Assembly: GCA_015680685.1 (NCBI GenBank)
Contig: MNCI01022125.1
Coordinates: 268,131 to 332,130 of the forward strand
From: Gnetum montanum
Lineage: Eukaryota > Streptophyta > Gnetopsida > Gnetales > Gnetaceae
Reading direction: 5' to 3'
DNA length: 64,000 bases
Made by a program: the position numbers and the translations under genes. How positions within the stretch are numbered: position 1 is the stretch's first letter; every line of letters starts with the position of its first letter. Under the pieces are notes generated by a model that saw nothing but the letters and a program-made list of their open reading frames with translations, was not told the origin of the DNA and made no database searches. Shown piece by piece: positions 37,725 to 48,126 of the stretch.

Positions 37725-38170
37725 GCAGACCCGTTAGGCCTAACCCTAGCCAATTTAGAAAATCAAATAGAGAAATTTTTTTTAAAAGAAAGAAACAAAA
37801 CACAATGGAACAAACTCACCCAATGCTTATTGACGCAGGCATTGTAGGAGGCGAAGGGTCCCACGTGCAATGCAGCAAAACCCCGTTCAAGCGCTCAGCA
37901 CTCTGTTCTGCCCTTCATCACAGTCCTGCCCGAGCGCAGAGAATTGCGTTGATTTCAAGTCTTGAGCGGCCGATATTGCGTTTTATTTCCACCGGACGAC
38001 GCAGCTGAGTTAATTCGAAAGACCAAAAACTCGCGGTCTCTCGACGCATGCATCAGCAAATCTGCATTTTTCCATCGCCCAAATTTCGCGTTGGAGCTAT
38101 AATCTGCGTCTTTGCAGCAGCAATAAATAAAGACTTGAAATCTCTGAATAAGAACTTCGACGCACAGATC

Positions 38171-38188
38171 GTGGTACCCCAATTTGGG
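38171..38188 (+). repeat. Target-site duplication, right copy (LINE)
   Basis: GTGGTACCCCAATTTGGG, at the 5' end of the minus-strand LINE. Confidence 0.95.
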
Positions 38189-39400
38189 TTTCCTCCTTTA
38201 ATACTCCTTTATTTATAAGGCTGTTCCCGAGTTTCATGCATAGTGCTCTCACCTTCCCCTTCCCCTTCCCCGTTCCTTAACCCTACGACTTGGTCAGGTA
38301 CTGACACTGTTAATATCAATACAACTTCTTTTCGGGTCCGACACCCCCATTATTTCCATGTCCATCCCATCCCTCGCTGTTTTCATTTTTCTGTTTTTCG
38401 TAAAAAGCCACACATTTCTCCTTTAAGAAGCTTCAACCCAAAAAGCCACACATTCTTCCGTTAAAAAGCTTTACCCAAATCTGTTTCGGCAGAATACCGC
38501 TGCAAATTCCCACTATTTCAGCTACGCGAAGTTTGACCTCCTTGCCTACAATGTTCTGCATACTTCGATCAGATTTTAGCAGCATGAAGTTTGACTTCCT
38601 TACCTATGAATATTATGCATACTTCAGTCTTGAAAAAACACTTAATCATAGAAACTACATTTATGCAACTTCATCCGCTGCTCGCAACTTTATCATTTGA
38701 CTATGGACTATAGGCATTATATTAGTTCTTGTGGACTTTGTTCTCCTCGACCATTTTAAAGCCATTAGAAAGCACGTCAAACTCTATGTTACATAGGAAA
38801 TTACTCAACGTTTCTTTGACTTCGACAAGTTTGTTTTTGACACCCAAATTAAATGTCATTGAAATAAGGAAATCAATATCGATTTTTATGAAATTTAGTG
38901 TGAGAACCTTTTAATTAGGCTTTATGAGAATTAATATTTATATATAAATACATATGGTTTTTTACATTTTTATTAGATAAATGTGTATAGGACTATTTAT
39001 ATTTAGATGGATTAAGAAAACTTGAATCTCCCTTGTTGAGGTACCTTACATGGAAACTCTTTATGTTAGCTTCTAAAGCAATGTTTTAGTTTTTGGTGTT
39101 AGTGTTTTTTAAGGAAATGTTTTGGTTTTTGGTGTTAATGTTTTTTTTAATTACATGTTATTTGATGTTTGTTTTATGTTAGTTTTAACATGTCAAATGT
39201 TTGTAGGCAATGGCCTTTTGATGCCTATTGAAGGTCTATAGGTACAGTTGTGTGTGAGGCTTATTATTTGATGAGGATGAATTTCATTTGTATAAAGAAT
39301 AAATTTGATTTTTATAGGTTGTACTAGAAATGGACAATTCCATAAAGCTATTTCATACATTTCTACATTGTGGGTACCATTTGCACCATGGTTCTACTAG
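38189..39400. other. Unclassified sequence, formerly adjacent to the decarboxylase promoter
   Basis: Before the LINE inserted this joined 32,603. It has CCTTCCCCTTCCCC tandem repeats near 38,250-38,270 and near-repeats such as AAAAAGCCACACATT and GAAGTTTGAC. No gene was recognised. Confidence 0.5.
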
Positions 39401-39594
39401 TGATGAGCCGCAATATCGTCCGCGATATTGTGGCCTTCCATGCGATATCACGTACACGATATCGCAGCCTACCTCATTGCTTATAAATAAGAGGCGGGCG
39501 CACTTGGTTTGCATAGTTAGTCTTAGTCCCTTACCCAAACTCTTGCCTTTTCTCCCTCTCAGAGTTCGAGAATTATTTCTGTGTGCCCGCATCC
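39401..39594 (+). repeat. Truncated LTR of the TGATGA family
   Basis: Starts TGATGAGCCGCAATATCG. It has U3 palindromic motifs, TATA box TTATAAATAAGAGGC (near 39,480) and stops at GTGTGCCCGCA, where other copies continue into R. Beyond it is gag sequence on the opposite strand. Confidence 0.8.
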
Positions 39595-39639
39595 CCCATG
39601 ACTATGGGTATTGCCACTGCTAGTGTTGCTCAATAAGTT

Positions 39640-42443
39640 GTGGTGGAGTTCCACTTGGATAATACGTTAAGGGTTGGTGGAACTACCTTGGGTTACCTTG
39701 GGGATAAGGTAACCTTCGGGGTGCTTGTCGTTTGTTAAGTCGTGGGTTAAGTGCATACCCCTCAGACTCTTGCAGATGTGAGATTATTGGGCAACATCCC
39801 TTAGGATGGTCATATTGGGATATCTCACATCCACCATCATTGTCTGTATCAGAATCCACAACCTCTTCGGTGATAGCCATTTTACCCTTACCTTTGTTAC
39901 ATGCATGGTCCAAAACCCTCTTTTTCTTTTTATCATAGTCACTACTTCGCTCTTTAGACTCCTCTACAATTTTGAGAACGGTTTCAAATCTACTGTCTAA
40001 GGAGTCCCACATTTGGTCTACCTTTGCCGACACTTCTGTTGTTAATTTTTAGAGCGGCAAGGTTTTCCTATTCACCATCTCCTCGAGTGGTGACTCTTTC
40101 TCCTCCTCACCGAATCTCACTCCCCTTTTTCGGAGGGAAGGATCGTGGTTGTACTCTTCCGCACTTTCTCTCTTACGTAGCTTCCCTTCTTCCTTAGCTA
40201 CTTGCTCTAGCAATCTATGGACCTGATGGGACCTAAGCTTTGATAATTTCCCTTGGGCGTATGTTCCAAGGGTTCTCCTGGTTTCATGCCTAAGCCAATC
40301 TATGAGATGGCATAGTTGATCCCGTTGTACGTAGCCATGGTCTGGGCAACGATATAACAGTGCATAATAACAGCCCATGGCAGCATCCAAGGATTCATGA
40401 TTTCCATGCTTCCATCCTTGGATTTGCTTTCGCAGGTTGGACACTTGGGAGTACGTTTAATGCTTATCATTAAACAGTTCTAGCATTGTACTCCATCTCC
40501 TAATGGTTTCCAGTTCTAAGGACCGGTACCAGCTTTCTGCTTCTTTTACTAGTGTCCTTGGGAACAACTTTAGCTTTTGCCACTCGTTTTCAATGTTCTG
40601 CAATGGGACGCGATATCGCATGGGCCGCAATATCGCGTACGCGATGTATCATACATGTTATTGCATCTCGCCGCCAAATCTATAAATAAGAGGCAACTCT
40701 CCCTTGTTTATCAATCTAGATCTAGATCCTTAGCGAAACTCTGGCAGTTTTACCTCTCCAGAGATAGAATAATTTCCATGTGCCTGCAGTAGGAGCTCCA
40801 AAGTGAACGGATCTTTATTCAAGCAATTTTATACCTGAACGCACAATTGTCTACGACAATAAAGATGAACTGTTGGATAAACCTTGCAGTGCATGGACTA
40901 AGCTAAATAGGAATTTAATTAATGTTATTTACTGCTTTCCTAATTAATCTCTCTCAACCCTCAACACTCCTAAGTGCATTCAATACGACCACTTCGAGCA
41001 CGTGCATTACGCTTGGTAATCCCAGCAACGAATAGCGTTTGGTAATCCCAGAAGGTTGCATTGGTTCAGGGTGTGAACGGCAAGTGGGAACGGATGCTGA
41101 TGCTAGGCATTAGAACTTAGTTAGTTAAAGTTAGTTAGTTTGTTCACCCTTTCCCTCATTAGCATAGGCAATAAAACATAAAAGATATAAAAATCACATA
41201 CCTCAGACTTACTTAACCATACAACCGTGACAAATACAAGTAAGTCTGGGAAGACAACGAGCGATTAACCTTAAGTGTTCCATAAGGAGTGTAGGCACTT
41301 AGTCTGTGGAGTTCGACCGAATCGCGCATGTAACGCTTGTATTCATATGGTTGAGTGTATGGGTACCTCGCCACTCATCACACATGCATCGTGAAATGCT
41401 TGTAAGTGGTTTTGAGGATCAGCGTTGTATCCCCCCTCAAATCGTGTGATATTATTCATATCCAACCTCTTGATCCTGCTATCTTTTTGGCACCTTGTAG
41501 GAATTCTTACAGCCTCTGTGATGTCTAACATGCTTCGGGTTACAAGTAGGGGTTCTTCGTTGTCATTTCGTTCATAGCATCTATGATGTCTACGCAGTTC
41601 CCTACTCTCCCTTCTTTCATGCCTCGATTCCTTCGATTGCCCTCGTCCTCTCTCTTGACTCTCTCATCAAGGTTTCTCACTATGTTTACCCTTATCCTCA
41701 CGGCTAGACTCCTTATGACTGCATCCTAATACTGAAGGAGAGGGTGAATGTGATGATGAAGGTGAAGAAGAAGGAGAACCATCGCCATGACGATGTTTCC
41801 TACCTTCTCTTCGGTGGTCCCAACTCTGATCGTGATTACGATCAGAGTGCCCACCTTTGTCATGTGTTTGTGTTCCCTCATTGAACACTTGGTGTTCTTG
41901 GGGATCAGAACCAAGATTGTGAATCATGGAGCATAGGTTCTGATACACCACCTCCTGACCATCGTTAGGAGGGGGAACATCATTTGGTGGGGAACCTATC
42001 AAAACAGGTTCACCACCCTCAATTTCGCTTAATACGAGTGAAGCGTTATGGGGTCTTTTTCCCTTCAACGATGTATAGTATCTCTCCTGCTGCAAGTCCT
42101 GTTGACGTTGCACTTATGTGGGATGGTAATCCCTTGTGTCAAAACCGCATGCAACGTATTCCACGTATAATTATGACATGCTTATTCGTGCGAAAGCACG
42201 AAGGAGCATGTTGGGGACTGCTCGGTCTGGAGGCAACACTATGTTACCCTTCAAATCTCTCCAACACAGTTGCTCATCTTGATGGAGAATAAAGGTAAAG
42301 TCAGGTACATATTCATCGTGATGAACATATACCACACAGAATTGTTGAGGAACTGGTGGATCTAGGTTACTTGTGTTGTACCGCCGATTGTCTCTAGTGT
42401 TGGTCCTAGGCGGTGAAATGCTTTTGTGCGAAGAAGAAGACAT
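39640..42443 (-). pseudogene. gag of the TGATGA-family element, interrupted by a solo LTR
   Basis: Minus strand, from MSSSSHKSISPPRTNT (42,443) through a charged linker (HKESSREDKGKHSEKP, 41,700) to ITRFEGGYNADPQNHLQAFH (41,455-41,400). The LTR at about 40,595-41,380 splits it. It resumes with NEWQKLKLFPRTLVKEAESW (40,590-40,530), SNLRKQIQGWKHGNHESLDA and VDQMWDSLDSRFETVLKIVEE. The middle is a Ty3/gypsy-type retrotransposon gag domain. One TAA near 40,462 and frame changes break it. No pol was found. Confidence 0.78.
40595..41380 (+). mobile_element. LTR of the TGATGA family inside gag
   Basis: Plus orientation, opposite to the gag it splits. It contains CGCGATATCGCATGGG palindromes, TATA box CTATAAATAAGAGGC (near 40,680), AATAAAG (near 40,858) and ends TACCTCGCCACTCATCA. 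The 5' limit is uncertain (TGTTCTGC at 40,595 or TGGGACGC at 40,604) and no clean duplication was found. Confidence 0.75.
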
Positions 42444-42569
42444 TTTTGTCTTATTTGGTGTGCTATTTACTGTTATCTTATTTTTCTTTTGATCAACCCT
42501 AAGGGTTCGTTCTAGCTTCCCAACGATGTGGATGATTTCCTATGTTCTACGTAGCACACAAACAACTAA

Positions 42570-42589
42570 GTCCCCGGCAACAGTGCCAA
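42570..42589 (-). other. Primer-binding site of the TGATGA element
   Basis: On the minus strand TTGGCACTGTTGCCGGGGAC directly follows the LTR. It resembles the TGGCGCCGTTGCCGGGGA primer site of Athila/Tat-type Ty3/gypsy elements (known family feature), so the LTR and gag belong together. Confidence 0.85.
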
Positions 42590-43499
42590 TGATGAGTGGC
42601 GAGGTACCCCTACACTCAACCATATGAATACGAGTGTCTCACACGCGATCCGGTCGAACTCCAAGGACTAAGTGCTTACATGCCCTAATGGAACACTTAA
42701 GGTTAATCAATCGTTGTCTTCCCAAACTTACTTGTATTGTCACGGTTGTATGGTTAAGTAAGTTTGAGGTATGTGATTTTTATATCTTTTCTCTTTTAAT
42801 GTCTTTATGCTAATGAGGAAAGGGTGAAGAGACTAAGTAACTAACTTTTATTAACTACTCACTAACTAAGTTCTAATTGTCCTAGCACTAGTATCCATTC
42901 CCACTTGCTGCACACACCCTGAACCAGTGCAATGCTACTGGGATTACCAAATGATACTCGTTACTGGGTTACCAAGCGTTGCACACGTGCTCAAAGCAGT
43001 CGTACTAAATGCACTTAACTAGGAGAGTCAAGGGTTGAGAGAGATTTAATTAACTAAGAAAGCGTTTAAACATTTAACAATAATTAAATCCTATTTAGCT
43101 TAGTCCAGATGCTGCAAGGTTTATCAGAAAGTTCGTCTTTATTGTTGTACACAAATGTGTGCTCAAGTACAATTTGCTTGAATAAAGATCTGTTCACTTT
43201 AAGACTCCTACTGTGGGCACATGGAAATTATTCTAACTCTGGAATGGGAAAACTGCTATAGTTTAGCTAAGGTCTAGATCTAGAAGGAGAAACAAGGGAA
43301 AGTCGCCTCTTATTTATAGATGTTTTGGTGGGCCACTGATGAGTGGCGAGGTACCCCTACATCAACTGCGATATCACGTACGCAATATCATGGCAGCGAT
43401 ATCACAACCAACAAATTCATGACTCATCAGCCACAATATCGCATATGCGATATCACGGGGGCGGACACGATATCACATCCGCGATATCGCGTCTCATCA
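42590..43499 (-). repeat. 5' LTR of the TGATGA element with composite U3
   Basis: 910 bp, TGATGAG (plus strand) at 42,590 to CTCATCA at 43,499. TATA box is at about 43,305-43,320 (GCCTCTTATTTATAG on the plus strand). A second LTR terminus (TGATGAGTGGCGAGGTACCC, 43,337-43,356) sits just outside the TATA box, followed by at least five GATATC/AATATC palindromic units to 43,499. U3 therefore looks assembled from repeated LTR ends. Confidence 0.82.
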
Positions 43500-43710
43500 G
43501 TAGTTCTTTATGTCCTCTCCTATTATCTATTATTTCTATTTCCATGTGGTGGAGATTCTTTCCTGTGGGTAGAAGCTATTTCAAAATAAACATAAGTCTA
43601 CCTTTGAAAAATAGTGTTATTATTATGAGAGATAGTTTGTTATGTTCTCCTCACAACACTTGTATATGAATCCACTAGTTAATAATATTTTATCAACTTA
43701 GCAAACCTAA

Positions 43711-44700
43711 GTTCTCAGCAATGGTGCCAATGACGAGTGAGAGGTATCCCCTACGCTCAACCATACAAATCACAAGCGTTCACTAGTAATTCAGTTGAAC
43801 TTCATAGAGTTAGTTATTCAAGTGGTCTATGTTCCTAACTAATGAATTGTGTAGGTGTAAGGTTGTTATCTTCCTAACTCACACTCTTGTGTTATTGGTA
43901 CATATGGTTAAGTGTGGGTTAAGACACATGATATATATTTTTATAAGTATTTTTATATCTTTCTTCTAATAGCTAGATAACTAAGTAAAGGTTGAATAAT
44001 TAAATGTCTAACTCATTGACTAGTCTATTAACTAACTTGTCCTAACGTGGAGTAACCTTTTCCACTTGTCGTACATATCTTGAACTAGTATTAACACTAC
44101 TGGATTACCAAGTGGCTATTGTTGAACATACCAAATATCCACTGCTAGGATTACCAAGAGTTAACACTTTATGCTCGAAGTGTCATACTCATGTGTTCAT
44201 GATTAATTATATTAATTAATTAAAAACATTAATGTAAAGTGCTTAGAAAGTAAAGTGCAAGAAAATAGACTTAAGCTAGTCTAAGTGCTATAATGGATTT
44301 CGGAAATCTCGATTTTCTTACCATTCATGCCAATGTGTTCAGGTACATAGGCACTCAAATAAAAGTTCATACAATATCTTAGATCTACATTGCAGTACTT
44401 AGAGGGAAAATAATCTAACTCTAGAGAGGATAAACTGCAAGAACTTGGCTACAACTATGACCTAACATCCATAAATACGAGAGATGCATGCATTTATATA
44501 GGCAATGACTACGTCAATGTCAACGTATCTACATCAATGCATCCTACCATCCGTTGATAGCGATACGTCGATGGGGCTACATTGACACAAGCATGTCTTA
44601 TTGATATTTCATCAACATCTAAACACAATAATTAAGCTCAACATTCGACATTCTCTCTCAACCTTGTGACTTTCCCAACATTAGCTCGACACATCAATTT
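43711..44700 (-). repeat. Diverged LTR plus PBS of a related element
   Basis: PBS TTGGCACCATTGCTGAGAAC (minus strand, 43,711-43,730) precedes an LTR that ends at 43,731 (plus strand TGACGAGTGAGAGGTA). R-U5 blocks (GGATTACCAAG, CCACTTGTCGTACAT, ATGCTCGAAGTG) match the TGATGA family loosely. U3 near 44,500-44,600 has ACGTCGATG/GATACGTCG motifs instead of GATATCGC. The outer end is not defined. The region 43,500-43,710 is its leader, cut by the younger element. Confidence 0.6.
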
Positions 44701-45859
44701 GAAGGCCGAAACAAGGTTTGAAATGCGCAAAATCAATGTTTGATGACATGATCAAGATTTTTTTAAGTATTAGCATCGCCTTGTTAATTTTTGTATGTCG
44801 ACAAAAGTAATGGTTAAACTTACTATTTTTGAACCAAAGGTCAACTTTGGTTGAACTACACTTAACTTTGAGTTCAATTTTAACAATCCTAACTTAAATT
44901 TGGCAACTTTTAGCCTATAAATACGAGCTTAAAACACAAATTCAATGTTGGTTTCTTGAGATTTGAGAGCACTTGTTAGATTTCTAAAGATTAAAAGCAT
45001 GAATTCTAGCCAACATTGTAGCACCCATGTGCTCCACAACCACCTTCTATACCTTGAGCATCTCTACCAAAGAAAGAATTTTTACGCTTCTACAACACTT
45101 TCCAAAGTTTGAATTTTTTCAACTCCAATGTTAGTAACAAGATCCTTAGCTAAAATGGCTCTATTTTAGCCCCAAATTGAATCTAGATCATGCCTACAGC
45201 TTTTCTATCCATATCCTAATCCTCGAAAGGTTCAACTTCACTCTCTAAATCCATACTTTGCTCAAGATATGAGCTTCTTTTATCAATTTTACTATACTTA
45301 AGTTTTTCACCTATCGCTTGTAACTTGGCCCTCCATAGGAGGTGAATATTTTATTACTCATCAATAAAGCATTTTTATTATTTAGAAAAGGATCTAATAT
45401 CTTTTCACCATATCATAGCATCTCATTTTCATTATTTTGTGCTCATTTACTCACACTTTATACTTAGAATTTATTCTATCTCCTACATTACATTATACAC
45501 TTAATCAATTTTTCATCATGTTATAGTTAGTTATTTTTCAACATAAAAATCCCATTATTTGGGAAGGAATCCGAGACACTTCTTTTACATTATAGTCTTA
45601 ATATTTTAACATCTTACACTCTTTTGCAAAAATTTTATGCTTAGATTTTGTTCTATCACTTGTAGCCTATTTTACAGTTAGTTTAGTTTTCAATAATTTA
45701 TATTTGGTCATTTTTCTGAGTGATTTGCACTCATCATCTTTTGGCATTAAAACCTTATTTTCTCTATTGTTTCCTTGGTGTTCCTCATTCATGTGTGGTA
45801 GGTTAAGTTTATATTTGATTGAAGGTTTTACGCCTACTTTTTTCATAATCATTGATACA
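44701..45859. other. AT-rich stretch without recognised feature
   Basis: No domain, LTR or RNA was identified. It may include the 5' part of the Helitron-like element that follows. Confidence 0.4.
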
Positions 45860-47125
45860 TCAAGAATTATATTGATCTGAAGACCATTTATGATCGTGTG
45901 CTAAGTATTCCAATACTTAGTTCATGAAAGTGTCTTTGTAAAAGTGTGAAGAATATTTCTACAAGAACAAGTACAATTTGTAATGCTTTCATGAAGTACA
46001 AGCATGAAAAACATAGTGCTTTACTTGTCATGGCACCCATAGAAGCTACTACATATAACATTAATGTAGCTACCATTCATTCCAATTTGAGCCTTAGAAT
46101 AGATGCATATAAAAAACTTTCTACCTCTATTAAAATAAAAATACAACATCGATTTTCCCATGAGAGATATATAATCATTAATGAAATGAGTTTTGTAGGG
46201 GGAAGACTATTATAGAACATTGATAAAAGATTAAGAGAAATATTTCTAGAGCATCATAATGAATTTTTTGGAGAAAGATCAGTTATACTCATAGCACACC
46301 TAGGTCAACTTCCTCTTGTGCTTGATGTTGTGCCTTATGCATCTAGGAATCTAGAGATCATAGGAGTTTTGCAATCCTTTGATACTTTTGTTATATTAGA
46401 TGCATTTTATCATCAAACTAGAAATAATCCTAAACAACAAATATTTATAGAAGTATTAATGCATATTAAAGAGAGAAAAAGCCCTAATGAAGACTATCAA
46501 TTTTTAGGTTCTCAAATGAATCTTTCATCGACATCCAATAAATTAGATGGTTTTGAATATTCAATGCATTTGTATGATACAAAGGAGAAAGTGTAACAAC
46601 AAAACAAGAAGATACTACAAAAAATGCAGAGACTCATTGATGTGTGCATTGCAAATATAGATTTCTATGGATTCAGAATCTCTCAGATGATACAGAGATG
46701 ATATTAAGTATTCTTTACTTATATCTGAAGGTGCATGAGTTACGCTCATAGTTAACCTTTGGCCAAAAGTAAGATTGGTGAATGGTGCCCTTAGCATAGT
46801 TCACAATATTATTTATAGTCTTGGGAAACAACCACCTACATTACTATCTTATGCTGTCAATTTTGACTTCTAAATTAGATGTACATTTGACAATCATAAT
46901 CCCCATTATGTGTTAATTGTACTTGTGGTTCAATGAGCATTATGTCAGTTTTCGTTGCAATTAGCATGGGCCATGACTATCCATAAATCTCAAGGAACAA
47001 CTTTGGAGATGGCCACAATTGATATAGGATAAAAAAAAATCATAGGTCTAACTTTTGTTGCATTATCTAAAGTCAAAAGCATTGAATCTTTGAAGATTCA
47101 TCCTCCATTCTCTTTGTAGAGATAC
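45860..47125 (+). pseudogene. PIF1-like helicase relic (Helitron type)
   Basis: Plus strand. A decayed Walker A region (RTSTICNAF in place of GTGKST...) is followed by HEKHSALLVMAPIEATTYNI, NVATIHSNLSLRI, RYIIINEMSFVGGRLL (Walker B, IDEMS changed to INEMS), FGERSVILIAHLGQLPLVLD, LWPKVRLVNGALS and LAWAMTIHKSQGTTLEMATI (46,961 onward), then TFVALSKVKSIESL. This is the helicase domain order of Helitron Rep-Hel and PIF1 proteins. Several stops and shifts occur. No Rep domain or Helitron ends were located. Confidence 0.85.
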
Positions 47126-48126
47126 AAAATGATTTGTAATTCTAAACATCTTCATAGTAGAATTGTAGAGGAAAAACATTTTGTTGATCCAAAAGATTAG
47201 GCATCTTGAATTCAGGCTCCTATCTATATTCTTTGTATTCTTAATTCCTATTCTACACCTCTATAAAGTTTGATGCAACAATTGTGTAATGTATTCGTGT
47301 ATCAATGTATTTGAAATATGGATGACTTTATTTCTATGGGGCTCTTTTTTAAAATTTGATGCATTAATGATATTGTTTTAGCTATACCAACTTATATTAA
47401 TTTGTTTGCCAATTTTGATATTATTGAATGATCTCACATAATATTGTAACAACTTAACTTTTCAAACAATGTCCTCGACAATGACAATAAAAAATTTTAA
47501 CAAAAATAACTCAATTCTTCTCCTAGGTTGTGCAACTCCACTAGCTTAGGTATATATATATGAATTGGCTTAAAAGATCTTCTAAATTTTCATTCTAACT
47601 ACTATTTTTTTCCATGTTTATTTAAAGTGATTTTAAACTATTATTTATGTCACGGTAAAATAGTAACACTTCAATCAAAGTGTTCTTGAAGAGTTATTAT
47701 TTATGTCAAAGATTGATGAAACTATAAATTACCACAATGCCTTCTGAAGTTTCAAATAAAAATTTTTGTATAAGTTTCTACATCCACAAAATACTGTTGA
47801 CATTCGGCTACCACTATCCTTCTGTACATTCTCCCACCATTACCCTTCTAAAAGGATTAACCTCTCAGCCAAAAGAAAAAATTATCACATTACTACTGCA
47901 CACTTTGCAATGCCCCACTTAACACATCTAACCAAATAGACGGGCATCTTTAACACATCTAACCAAATAGACGGGCATCTTTATTAATAAACTGCTTGCC
48001 ACCCGTGCCATGCATATTTTCTCTCTACCACTTCTCGTGAGTAGAGTACATCTTGAAGGACGCAGGACGTGCTGGAAAAACGTTTCGGTTTCAATTTCAC
48101 ATCTCAGTTTCACAATCCCTCAGAAA
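47126..48126. other. Intergenic, 3' side of the dioxygenase
   Basis: AT-rich. A 31-bp tandem duplication (AACACATCTAACCAAATAGA...) lies at about 47,921-47,982. No other feature was recognised. Confidence 0.6.

Larger units (their letters stand above)
32622..38170 (-). mobile_element. L1-type LINE, end to end (about 5.5 kb), 18-bp TSD
   Basis: Bounded by a perfect 18-bp duplication. 5' UTR 37,725-38,170, ORF1 37,724-36,660, ORF2 36,546-32,800, 3' UTR 32,799-32,622. The 3' end is C-rich on the element strand (AACAACCCCCCCACCACCCC) with no poly(A). It lies in the same orientation as the decarboxylase, immediately upstream of its proximal promoter. The intact duplication suggests it is younger than the other LINEs here, but ORF2 is already broken. 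Confidence 0.92.

Noticed and set aside
39353-40033. Plus-strand frames opposite gag and within the truncated LTR
   Set aside because: They overlap retroelement sequence and have no recognisable product.
43337-43499. CRISPR-like regular repeat array
   Set aside because: The palindromic GATATC units are irregularly spaced, belong to an LTR U3, and the DNA is plant nuclear.
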